Made by a program: the position numbers and the translations under genes. Shown here piece after piece: positions 24,027 through 33,369 of a stretch of 64,000 nt of DNA. The notes beneath the pieces were generated by a model. The model saw only the letters and a program-made list of their open reading frames with translations. It was not told where the DNA came from and ran no database searches. Position 1 is the first letter of the stretch. Each line of letters opens with the position of its first letter. Origin of the DNA: Armillaria gallica (Eukaryota > Basidiomycota > Agaricomycetes > Agaricales > Physalacriaceae); the NCBI GenBank assembly GCA_037576215.1, contig JBANDB010000010.1, forward strand, positions 1,240,001 through 1,304,000. Direction: 5' to 3'.

Positions 24027-26957
24027 ATGCAATGGAATGTTGAGATGGGTCCAGTCGACAGCCCGAAATTTGGACGGCTGCGGCACTCTTCGGTATATCT
24101 TACTATCCTACTGGTCGTCGCAGTCTTATTAATCCTCTTGTAGTCGCTGTTTTGTGTACAGAGCGCGTCACGGTAATGTGACTATAGCTAGCTCGCGTCG
24201 CGCCCTTGCGGAGCGGAATTATTCTCTTTCGGCTCTCAGTACGCACCTGTCGTCGGATAATTGGTCGAACCCTCTTGTACCTAGCGGCACCTTGCTTTCA
24301 TTGTACCACCAAGTCAAGCAAGCGCATCAGGTTTCCTCTCTGAGCCACAACCAGCTCAGTAGACTCATATGTTTGTATGGCAAGCTCTCTGCAGATTCGG
24401 ATGGACATTCCGACCAAGGAGCATCTTCAAGTATGCATTGGGCATTCGTGCGCGAGGTCGCATCAGATATGGAGGCGCTGGGATACGAACTTGGTGAAGA
24501 GGAACGGTGTTGGGTACTTCGGGGATTAGTCGCGTCTGCCTCGACAGGTGTTATCTTTCATCGTGTTCCCTTTCTTTGACTAACCATAGACACGTAGATC
24601 CGAAATTTCTCCGACTTGCGAGGCACCACTACGAGCACCTCCGAATGTCACCCATCGACGTGAACCTGCATCTCGCATATTACAGGACTCTAATGGGACT
24701 TGAAACTCCACAATCTGCAGCGGAAGTGCTTCACCATGTCTCTGTCATATTCGAAACTTCCCCCAGTCCAGCATCTGAGATCATAGAGTTTATCTGGCCG
24801 ATAGTTCTCAACCAAGATGTCCCTGACGCAGCCGGGGAGCATGTTCTCAGCATGCTTTGGACTCGATTGGCCCAGTTCAAGGGAGCTAATTCGCATTTGA
24901 AGCGTGCACCAATGCCGGGTACCACTCGCGTCCTCGATGCCCATTCTAAAAGTTATGGACCGGCGGTGATCGGCCTTCAACACCTCGCTGCTGGGTTCGG
25001 CATGGCGTTTCTCCCACATTTCTACGTGTCACTTCCGCTTTGTGTTCAGCAATGGGTTAGAGCGCAGGCACATGGTATTTTTAACCCCCAGAATGATGCT
25101 TCATGGAGATGGCGGCAGTTAAAACTCTTCCTACTTCACTCATCGAAGTCAGCAGGGACACTCGGCCAGCACTTGGTTTCACTCACGGATACACCCGACC
25201 ATCCGGCCCTGGGCTGGAGTACAGTTCTTGTGTTAGTTTCACTAGAAGCCCTTGTGAAAGATGGAAATTCGCCGTCCCCCACAGTCATACAGACCGTGCT
25301 GCGTAGTTTGTGGAGGGTCTGGCAGTCGTCTGCTGAGGACATTCCTCGACCGCGTTTCGTCGAACGGGCCGTCATAGCGTCCTTTCTTCGACTAGGCGTT
25401 CACACTTCTGACCGAAGCCTCGTAGATATATGCCGCCGTTACATATTGTCTGAGGATCTATGGACAACACGGAAGGACCATACTAGAGCTGAAAAGCTTC
25501 AGATTGTCTCTCTAGCGGCGGACTTTGTGGTGTGCTACTTCCGGTGCATCAGCCCCAGGTGGGATGATGCTCTCCGTGTCGTCAGTATGGCCTGTGACGG
25601 ACCGAATGCGAGTGATGTGCTGGAAGTAGTTTTTCGGATGATCATGACCGCCGATACACAAAACGCTTTTGCACTGTATCTCCATTCTCAAGAAGCAGAT
25701 ATAGTTTTGGCTCCCAGCATTGTATGTGCGCTCGGGTTCCTCATGGCTCCCATTCAACCGGAACGTTCCATAACCTTTCTTCGTGACCCTAGAATTCTCC
25801 GTCAGCGACGCACACAGCTGCTAGAAGCCATCAGCCGGACCCTTTTTCGATATGGTGTGCGCTATCTATCTGAATCCTCCAGCGGTACCTTAGGCCATCA
25901 CCTCCTCCATCTGCCCGATTCGGAATATTCGTCTCTTCTTACTCCAAGGAATCAGGGACATATACAGCATACCCTTACCGTGCTGGGTCAATCCGGATAC
26001 AGCGCGAAGGCATTTGGCGTGGTTCAACGTATTCATTGTTCAAATCCAAGGTTCTTCTCCATCACCTTCCTCATGGGATTTGCCCAATTGTTGGTCCGGA
26101 TAAGGCAGTTCAAACTCGCAGTACGTCTCTACACAACACTGCTTGAGAGGGGCATGGATGCTGGGCAACTTGAAACCCTTCGGCAGCGGCTGGTATACAA
26201 CATTGCCCGCAATGGCGGAACCCTCGTTGCACGGGCCATTGCAAGGTCAACATCGACGGATACTCGTGAACGGATGACATCACACTCTGGGTTTAGGTTG
26301 AGGGAGCCTCCTCGCTCTACGGCAATGGACGTCCTTTCGACTCTACGTGAAACTCCCAGCGATGTTGCAAGCACCAAGCTGGGTATATATATCCTCACGA
26401 AAGCCCAACGTCCCGTCGCCGCACGAAACTTGTACGCTCGCTCACTTCAATACCTAGACGTTCCAGCTCGAACTCATGTGGGAAACATGATCTTGCACCG
26501 CACATTCCAGAGTTTCCGGATACGTAACGCGCAGCTCGTACGGAAGGTGATCGCCAACCGGGATTATTTCGTGAAACGCTTTGGCTTTGTTGAGGACCGG
26601 GTCACTCTCAACATCATCTTGAAAGCGGTTTTGCGTTGGAAGACAGCGGTCGATGCTTCGGCGGTGAGGATGTTGTTTGATGAGATGGTGAGGCTGGGCT
26701 ACCCGGTTGACGCGCGTTGGCTCCCACGAGGAGAGGATGTGCCATTTTCGACGCCGCCGGAGTCGAGGATTGGGTTCACGATTCCAGAGTTGGATGCAGA
26801 TATTTCATTCGAGAGGCACGTAAGGCCAATGTACAGGATGTTCATTACGGCGTTCTTTCAGAGGGGCGATGTAGAGGCTGCGAGGCTGACGGTTGGTATT
26901 TTAAAGACGGAAGTTGCAAAGCGCCGTGTGCCTGCGCCCAAAGGTAGTCACATTTAG
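24027..26957 (+). CDS. Helical-repeat (PPR/TPR-like) protein, probably mitochondrial
   Basis: Large protein of about 900 residues. The coding frame is open from about 24154 to 24547, then after a 45-nt intron (GTGTTATC to ACCATAG) from about 24596 to the stop at 26955-26957. The first coding ATG in this frame is only at 24434, so a short 5' exon is likely; ATG 24027 (MQWNVEMGPVDSPKFGRL) with an intron starting GTATAT is the best candidate, but its phase does not fit perfectly. Repeated helix pairs such as FLMGFAQLLVRIRQFKLAV, YILTKAQRPVAARNLYARS and VRMLFDEMVRLGYPVDARW have PPR character. Such proteins act in organelle RNA processing or translation. Assignment to a named factor is not possible. 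Confidence 0.7.
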
Positions 26958-27002
26958 TACATCAGTATTTAGGTATAAAGAATGAGTATTTGTACACCGC
27001 TT

Positions 27003-27876
27003 TCAAACAACACTTCGGCTGTTTGTCATGAAGCCTATACTCGCTTTGATGATACCCTCAATGATAGCAAGGTCTTCGTCGTTACGAGGACCGTAGATCA
27101 TTAAGTACTCCTTTGGCAAGGGAACGTACTTGTTAACTCCGCTCAGTGGGTGCCGCTCTCCCCAACCCTTCTCGATAACTGAGAGAATACGGTAAGGTCA
27201 AGACTATGATGGACAGCCGAGGTTAGCACTCACCAAGCTTACAGTCTTGGGGCGACAAAACAAAATGCATGGAGTGATCCGGAGGATGAATATGGCCAAT
27301 CTCGCGTAACGACTGCTGGGCGGCTGCGTGGGGAGCTGGGATGGAAGAACGGATGTGCATTCCTTGGACATGGCGCTCGTGGGGCGACTTCAAGAGCTCC
27401 ACTAGTGACGAGTTGTCGACACTGAGCTTGACAAACAGCTTGTCCAGTTTCTGCATGGAGTATTAGAATGTATAGGGTCAGGTAAGGCGACAACTGGCCT
27501 CTCTCATAACAGCATCAGGCATCTGCACGAGCTGCCTGTGTGGGATAGGATGCCACCCAGTAGCTGGCCTTTCGCCTCGTCGCTCCGGGATATCACCAAG
27601 CCAAGTCTCTTTATTCGGATCTTGCTGGTACTGTTTCGTCGACATGGTCTCGCGACCAAACGGCCAGGCAGCGAGAGCCATGAGCCACCCGATGGGGTTG
27701 TATGGGAAGCCGCCCTCTCCGAGGCTCATATACTTGGCATAGTTGTCTATCATCCATGGGGTCGACAGAGCGACGGCGGTGGTAAAGGCGATAGCTCGAG
27801 GATATCGCTGCAGGATACCCTGAGCATTGAGGAGTACAGGGCTGATATTTTGTGGGTTCAAGTACAAGTTCATCAT
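27003..27876 (-). CDS. Fungal luciferase (Luz)-family protein
   Basis: Three exons: 27499-27876, 27234-27450, 27003-27178, giving 256 residues, close to the known fungal luciferase length (about 267). The N-terminus has a hydrophobic, probably membrane-anchoring segment (AIAFTTAVALSTPWMI) followed by YMSLGEGGFPYNPIGWL. Conserved blocks follow: WLGDIPERRGERP, GWHPIPHRQ, HMHF-like HSMHFVLSPQDCKLV, IEKGWGERHPLSG, and YGPRNDEDLAIIEGIIKASIGFMTN. These match the domain of fungal luciferases, which oxidise 3-hydroxyhispidin. Non-luminous mushrooms also carry paralogues of unknown function. The first intron must use a GC donor (GAG followed by GCCAGT) to keep frame. Divergent from the SRA gene across 156 bases. 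Confidence 0.85.
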
Positions 27877-28032
27877 GATTGCGGGGAATCAGTTCGTCTA
27901 TCTTTTCCTTTATCAGTGAAACAAATCGTCTCAGTCTGGAAGGGGCGCGACTCGCGACACAGCATACACGTGCCACTCACGCTCAACATTACCTTTACGT
28001 CGATAATTTCTTCTTTCTCTTCTTTTACTCCC
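27877..28032. promoter_or_regulatory. Short bidirectional promoter
   Basis: Only 156 bases separate the luciferase-family start (minus strand) from the SRA gene start (plus strand), so the two genes must share a promoter or have overlapping 5' UTRs. No TATA box is obvious. Confidence 0.55.
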
Positions 28033-29270
28033 ATGCCTCCATTTCCCGCGGGACCTCTCCCAAAACCCGCCCGTAACTCGTGAGTTTTTCGCGTGAATTC
28101 ATTCTGCCTTTACCCACTGCGTTCTAGTCGCGTTCACGGGCACATCGCAGGCGTACCAATTGGCTCGATCTTCCCTGGTAGACTACAAGTTCGCGCGGCT
28201 GGCCTTCACAACCCTCCTCGCTCTGGGATCTTTGGCACGTCGAAAGAAGGCGGCGCGTACTCGGTCGTCGTGTAAGTGTCTGACTTCTTTGGCACAACTT
28301 GCGCTGATTGTAGCAGGTCGGGTGGCTACGAGGACGACGAAGACCATGGAACGTATTTGTACGCTTTCTTTTTGATTTCACGCCCATGAAGCTCACGAAC
28401 GACGCGTCTAGCACGTATACAGGCTCAGGTACATGCAATCAGCCCTGACGTCATTGGCTCTACTTATTTTTGGACCAAGGCGGGAGATCCGAAGGTTACA
28501 ACACAGTACAAGTGGCAGACCAGGAGTGGAAACGAGGAAACAAGACCCTGAAGGTACGTTGACTCAATTTGCCACCTGACTTGCTAAAATATCCGGAAGA
28601 TGTCTGCGACCACGGGAAACCCGGTTCGCGTCATCCGAGGACAAAACAACTCTCGTTACGCACCAAGCGAAGGGTACCACAACCGTTACGAATCCATTTT
28701 TCATGTCTCATGGCTATTTAGGTACCGTTACGATGGTCTATACAAAGTCATCAAGGTTGATGTCTCCGCCACCATTTTCTTCCAATTCTAATGCAGTCTT
28801 CACGCATATAGGCTTGGAGGCAACGCGGTCAAACGGGCTTCAAGACATGTCGATTTCTGTTCATCGTTCGTTTCCATTCATCTTCTTTTCAATGGATGCT
28901 GACTTCCTTCTAGCTCCTCGAAGAGAATCCCCGTCTCGGAAAGCCCCCTAACCCCGACGAAATCCTCAGTCTACTCCGTTTTGATGAAGACCTTGACGAT
29001 GATGGCGACGAGGTAGCTGGATCAGACTCCGAGAATGAGAGTTCTTCGACACGTCGAAGCACATCTATCATGACCACAAGCTCTTTGAAAAGCCGTCCTG
29101 GTGTCAAGCGACGTCGATCATCTAGTAGCACACACAAGCCTGTAGCCTCTTCAAGCCGTATCGCCCCTCCTCGTTCAGTCAGTCCTCTCATCCATGTCAA
29201 ATTTGAAGGAATGCCTCGTCGACCTGTGGAAGTTGAGGTTAAACTTACCAAACACATCAAACTGGAATAG
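28033..29270 (+). CDS. SRA/YDG-domain protein (methyl-CpG reader type)
   Basis: Nine exons: 28033-28079, 28128-28271, 28317-28352, 28412-28428 (17 nt), 28480-28553, 28600-28673, 28722-28755, 28812-28865, 28914-29270; 837 nt, 278 residues. The SRA fold covers about residues 15-160: RVHGHIAGVPIGSIF, AGLHNPPRSGIFG, GAYSVVVSGGYEDDEDHG, YTGSGGR, GNPVRVIRGQNN, GYRYDGLYKVIK, AWRQRGQTGFKT, followed by EENPRLGKPPNPDEIL. SRA domains flip out 5-methylcytosine, usually at hemimethylated CpG (UHRF1, SUVH). The rest is a Ser-rich basic tail (KRRRSSSS). No RING, PHD or SET domain. After the TAG at 29268 the same frame stays open and protein-like (PNEYVPVNCAPLIDANMS, VVERTPTEREIFDRVK) to about 29378, suggesting that a premature stop or the adjacent transposon insertion truncated the gene. 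Confidence 0.88.
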
Positions 29271-29379
29271 CCCAATGAATATGTTCCTGTCAATTGCGCA
29301 CCGCTAATTGATGCTAACATGTCAGTCACCCCCGTTGTGGAGAGGACCCCTACAGAACGAGAGATCTTTGATAGGGTTA

Positions 29380-29670
29380 AAGGTAAGCAGAGTCTGCAGG
29401 GCATTTTTGTGACAGATCTATCACTTTGATTTTTGGAATGGTGCTGTTCATTCATCTGTTGCTATGTACATGGATCTATCTTGATTTTATTCATTCATCT
29501 TGCATTCTGTTTGAACTTCATCTATCCTGTATAATGTATCCTGTATTTCTAGCTCTTGTTTGTTTTCTTGTTAAGATAATTTTTGTGTTGCTTTGTACAA
29601 GTGGATTTACTGGACTTTACTACACCACCATTCCGGTATGACATGAATTTGATGTTCTTGTGGCTCTAAA
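29380..29670. other. Junction between SRA gene and transposon block
   Basis: Composition changes here to T-rich repetitive DNA. No gene; probably the 5' part of the Tc1-like element below. The hydrophobic ORF at 29426-29641 reflects T-richness. Confidence 0.4.
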
Positions 29671-30308
29671 AACTTGAAGATAGGCATTTACAGGGCCTGG
29701 CCCTCAAAAGCTGGTTCCTTGAAAAGGGCTCAGGCTTGGGCTCACAACACCCATTTTACATCACAACATGTAGATGCTTACAGCTCTTTTGATAACTTTG
29801 TGGAAACTCAGTTTTTAAAAATGTGTGTGGTCATATTTGTTTTGGAAGGTACCACCTGCCAAACATTGCGTGGTTGCCTGTGCCACACTTGTCATCATAG
29901 CCATGCCCTCAAAAAATCTCTTGACCTGAAGCAACACATTCCTTCCCTCTTCTTTGAGCAACATTATCCAATCAAGGAGATATGCAATATCCTTGACATC
30001 AAGAAGACTTTGGTCTAGTTTATGATCCCAACAAGACTGGCCATAGAACTGGGTGTCCCTGCATTCTCCAGGCCACAGATACAGGATTCATTTTCAATCT
30101 CCTTCAATCTAAAAACTGCAGCTACCTTGATGAAGTTCAAGAACATCTTTTCCAAGCACATGGTATCCATCTATCCACACCAGCACTCTTGCATGCCTTT
30201 CATCACCTTCATTTCTCTCAAAAATGTGTCTTTGGGCAAGCAAAAGAGCATAACAGTCTAGAACATGCTCACTTTCAACTCCAGCTGGCTGCCCTCTCTC
30301 ACTAGAAT
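29671..30308 (+). pseudogene. Tc1/mariner-like transposase, N-terminal fragment
   Basis: Helix-turn-helix region: LFFEQHYPIKEICNILDIKKTLVY (near 29945-30020, spans a stop), a frame change, then GCPCILQATDTGFIFNLL, SYLDEVQEHLFQAHGIHLS and ALLHAFHHLHFSQKC (to about 30290). These are the paired HTH domains of fungal Tc1/pogo-like transposases, and a frame change and stop codons break them. The catalytic DDE region is missing: the sequence is cut exactly where the LTR-like repeat starts (TGTTAGG, 30309). Confidence 0.6.
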
Positions 30309-30822
30309 TGTTAGGGATGTGCCAAATAGACAAAGGTAACATGCACAAGCAGAGGTCTGCAGAGTGTGTGGGCTTTGGCAAAGCTATTAGCAATGTCACC
30401 CTTGAGCTGAAGCTCTGAAGTTGGATTGCGGAGCAGAGTCCATGGAGAGCAGAGGTTGGGTAGAGAGTTAGAGATAGTCCAACAGAGTGAAGGCCATGGA
30501 CTTGGAGAGCAATGGATTAGACTTAGAGTCAGAGAGAGATTTGGTTAAACCAAGTTGATATCTGAACTGAGTATCTACAAGTAGTTCTACAGTATATATA
30601 TGAGTAGGTAGTCCAAGTTGGAGTCTGATAGAATCTGATGGAGGTTTGTTCACTACCAGATTCGGGTTCTAGATTTAATATGTGAAATAGTAAATGAGAC
30701 AGAAATGAAATATTAAATGGGGCAGAGTAAATGGTAAGCAGCTAGAGGCCACAGAGGTCTGATGGTGTGATCTGTTAATTTGAAGTCTGTGTGAAGCAGA
30801 GGTCTGCAGCATGCACATAACA
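30309..30822 (+). repeat. LTR-like repeat, family D, plus orientation
   Basis: Begins TGTTAGGGATG and ends GCACATAACA, with a TATATATA box at about 30595. Inverted partial copies are at 39410-39472 plus 49168-49318 (its first ~225 bases) and 54723-54945 (its last ~220 bases). No target duplication flanks this copy (AGAAT / GTATC), so it is not a clean solo LTR. Confidence 0.65.
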
Positions 30823-30983
30823 GTATCCACTCTTTAGCATTCTTGCTCTCAAGAGCACTGATTCTGATGGCCAATCAATATTGTTATGTGTGCTTGAAAT
30901 TTGATTGTGAGAATTTTGCAACTTAACCTTTTACTTCCACCATCTTTTCTTTTTCCTTGCATCTTTCTTCCTCATCACAAAAA

Positions 30984-32770
30984 ATGTTGGTGCCCATTGA
31001 ATACCATGACTCCATAACTCCTGAGCCTTATGAGTTGGCACTGACATCTCCTGAACTTTCTTTCAAAGATTACAAGGTGTTAACAGAGGAATGGACTGCT
31101 GTGGAGGAGCATTACAAGAAAGCCGTCAGTCAACACGATGACTGGAAGACCATGAGAGCAAAGGAGGCCCAGACAGAGAAACTAAAGCAGGATAAGTTGG
31201 CATGTCTGCTTAAGGTTGAGGCCTTAAAGAAGGAGAAGGAAGAGGCTGAGAGACAAGTGGAGTTGCAGAGGCAAGAGGAGGAGCAGCTCTGATTGGAAGC
31301 CGAGGAGGCTGAACAAAAGAGGCAGGAGGATGAATAGCTCTGATTGAAGGCCGAGGCAAAGGAGTTAAAGGAGAAGGAGGAGGCCAAGGAATGTCAGTGG
31401 CTGGCTGACTTGGAGGTGAGGGAGAAGGAAAAGGAAAAAGAGGATAAAAAGAATGAAGAATGATTGAAAGCTGCTGCCATCCTGTCAGCAAGTGATAGGG
31501 ATTCTGAGGTGGATCTAGCAGATCCAAAAATGGCTACAATGGCTGAATTGAGGAGAAGATGGAAGATTGCTGAGGGTAAGAAGAAAGTGGGTACTATGGA
31601 GTCCTGTAAACACAAGTTCAGGTCTGTCAGTGTGGTGGAGGAGAGTGGAGAGGAGGGTGGAGTTGCTTTGGCAGGGCTGTCAATGCCTAAGCATTTGAAG
31701 ATTAAGCCTGCACCTCAGGTTAACAACAAGGATTTCTCTGGCAATGGTACATGAAACTGTCAGAACTCTGTTCTATTTGCTGACTTGGGTTAGATTGTTG
31801 TGGCAAATATTGTGCCAATAAGGCTGCTTGTTTTATCTGCAGCAGTCTCTGAACATGTCAGTGGTGCTGTGTCAAGAAGGTGCAGTGCTCCTTTAACAAG
31901 AGTGGTGATGAAGGTGGCTCCACAGACTCTAGCAGTGTGCTGGAACTACTCCAAGATATTTCCTTAAGGCTAGTACAATTGGAGAACAAGATTGATATAG
32001 TTACAGAGTGAGTGGAGGATCTCATGGATGACTACTATGTGGACAATGATCTCAAATACCCTGATGACTTTACTTCAAAATCTGTTAAGGCTGAGTTCAA
32101 GGCATCTTGAATGGAGCTCCAAAAAACTGGAGATATCTATAGCGAGGTTTTATGTGAGGTAGTGAAGCAATGATTGGATAGGGATATGGCTTTAATCAAG
32201 ACAGAAGGTTTACAATCGCTGGCCTCAGATCTTTCTCTAGGTATGGACAACCTGCATGAAATTCTCAACAAGTCCTTCTGGATCAGGACTGTTGGTGCTG
32301 CTGGGCTATATGAGCAGATGTTGGCATGCAACAAGTTCCTGCAGGCCTGTTGGGACTTCTACAATGCACACAGATGCTAAAAAGAATAGCAACTTTGGAA
32401 GTGGTTGTTGAAAGGTTAGGAAGGATATCAGGTGGAGGATTTGGATAAACCATTGGACTTGGAGGAGGAGGTTTGGAAGAATATGGTTCCAGGCACAGAG
32501 TCTGTTGGCATCCTGGATTTGGATGCCTTAATCAAGATGCCTATACCTGAGGTGAATTCTAAGGAAGAAGTGGAGAAGGAACTCCATTGGCAGGCAACAA
32601 CACAGATGAGAGCATACAGGTGAGAAAAAGGTATGGAGGTGGAAAGTGAAACAAAGATGTATGAAGATTTGGAGCCGGTGTTGATACAGGAGGTGGGAAC
32701 AGAGGTAAAGAAGGAGAAAGAAGTAGAGAATGTAGATATGGTGGGTCTGTCCAGTACTACAGCTTCCTGA
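30984..32770 (+). pseudogene. Transposon-associated ORF with coiled coil and Cys cluster
   Basis: One long frame of about 590 codons, broken by several stops. Order: MLVPIEYHDSITPEPYELAL start, a Glu/Lys/Gln-rich coiled coil (31060-31460), and a Cys cluster (CANKAACFICSS..CQWCCVKKVQCSF, 31810-31895, one stop inside) that resembles a zinc-binding module. Helical segments follow (DLSLGMDNLHEILNKSFWI near 32230) and an acidic end. It lies directly downstream of the LTR-like repeat and may be its gag-position ORF. I cannot name the family. Confidence 0.5.
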
Positions 32771-32812
32771 ACTCTTGCCATATATATTTTTTATATTTTC
32801 TTAATAGCATTA

Positions 32813-33124
32813 GAGGGGGTCAGAGTACAGGATTATGAGCGATTATGAGAGTGATTATGCAATGATTATGAGTCCATAATCGTGGGAATAATTGACATCG
32901 GCTGTAATCACATAACCTCCTCTGGAGGAGGTTATGTGATTATGAGCGATTATGGGGACAATTATGGCTTTGATGGTTATGCCTCCTGCCTCATTTGGGG
33001 AAGTGACATCACCATGGGCTTTGAAGAAGCATTTTGATGGTGTCTCCAGCTCAAACAACGGGCCTATAATTGTTTTCATAATTGTTCTCATAATCGAGGC
33101 ATAATTGCCTACTCTGACCCCCCC
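32813..33124. mobile_element. 312-bp MITE flanked by TA
   Basis: Terminal inverted repeats of 15 bp (GAGGGGGTCAGAGTA / GGGGGGGTCAGAGTA, one mismatch), with TA on both sides (32811-32812, 33125-33126), as expected for a Tc1/mariner-type non-autonomous element. Internally rich in ATTATG units, with a perfect palindrome at 32905-32942. No ORF. The two TIR ends can pair across the element. Confidence 0.8.
32905..32942. repeat. Perfect 38-bp palindrome inside the MITE
   Basis: Arms of 18 bp (TAATCACATAACCTCCTC and its exact reverse complement) with a 2-base centre. Lies near the middle of the MITE. Confidence 0.95.
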
Positions 33125-33126
33125 TA

Positions 33127-33369
33127 TTATATATCACTGGAGCCCCATAATATATATTGACTTTCTTGGAATTGAAGTTAGGAATTGAGGAGAGAGTAAG
33201 AACAGAGCTAATGGGTTCCATTCCCAATTAGGAAATAAATTTACAATAGTTTTTGTAGATTTGATTTGAAATAGAAATGGTTAGAGCTGATGGAAACCAA
33301 TGATGTTGCAGATGAAGAAGAGGGTTAGATGGTGGATTTCCAGATGGTGACTTTGGCTAGTGGTCCTGG
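33127..33369. other. Spacer between MITE and element B
   Basis: AT-rich, no gene; may be the remnant of the 3' end of element B. Confidence 0.35.

Noticed and set aside
27003..27876. Claim of bioluminescence for the organism
   Set aside because: Family membership alone does not show it; the other pathway genes are not in the window.
27538..28083. 181-codon plus-strand ORF across the luciferase-family gene
   Set aside because: Antisense to well-conserved Luz-family blocks and running into the SRA start; a shadow.
29426..29641. Hydrophobic 71-codon ORF
   Set aside because: Produced by T-rich repetitive DNA; no start context or homology.
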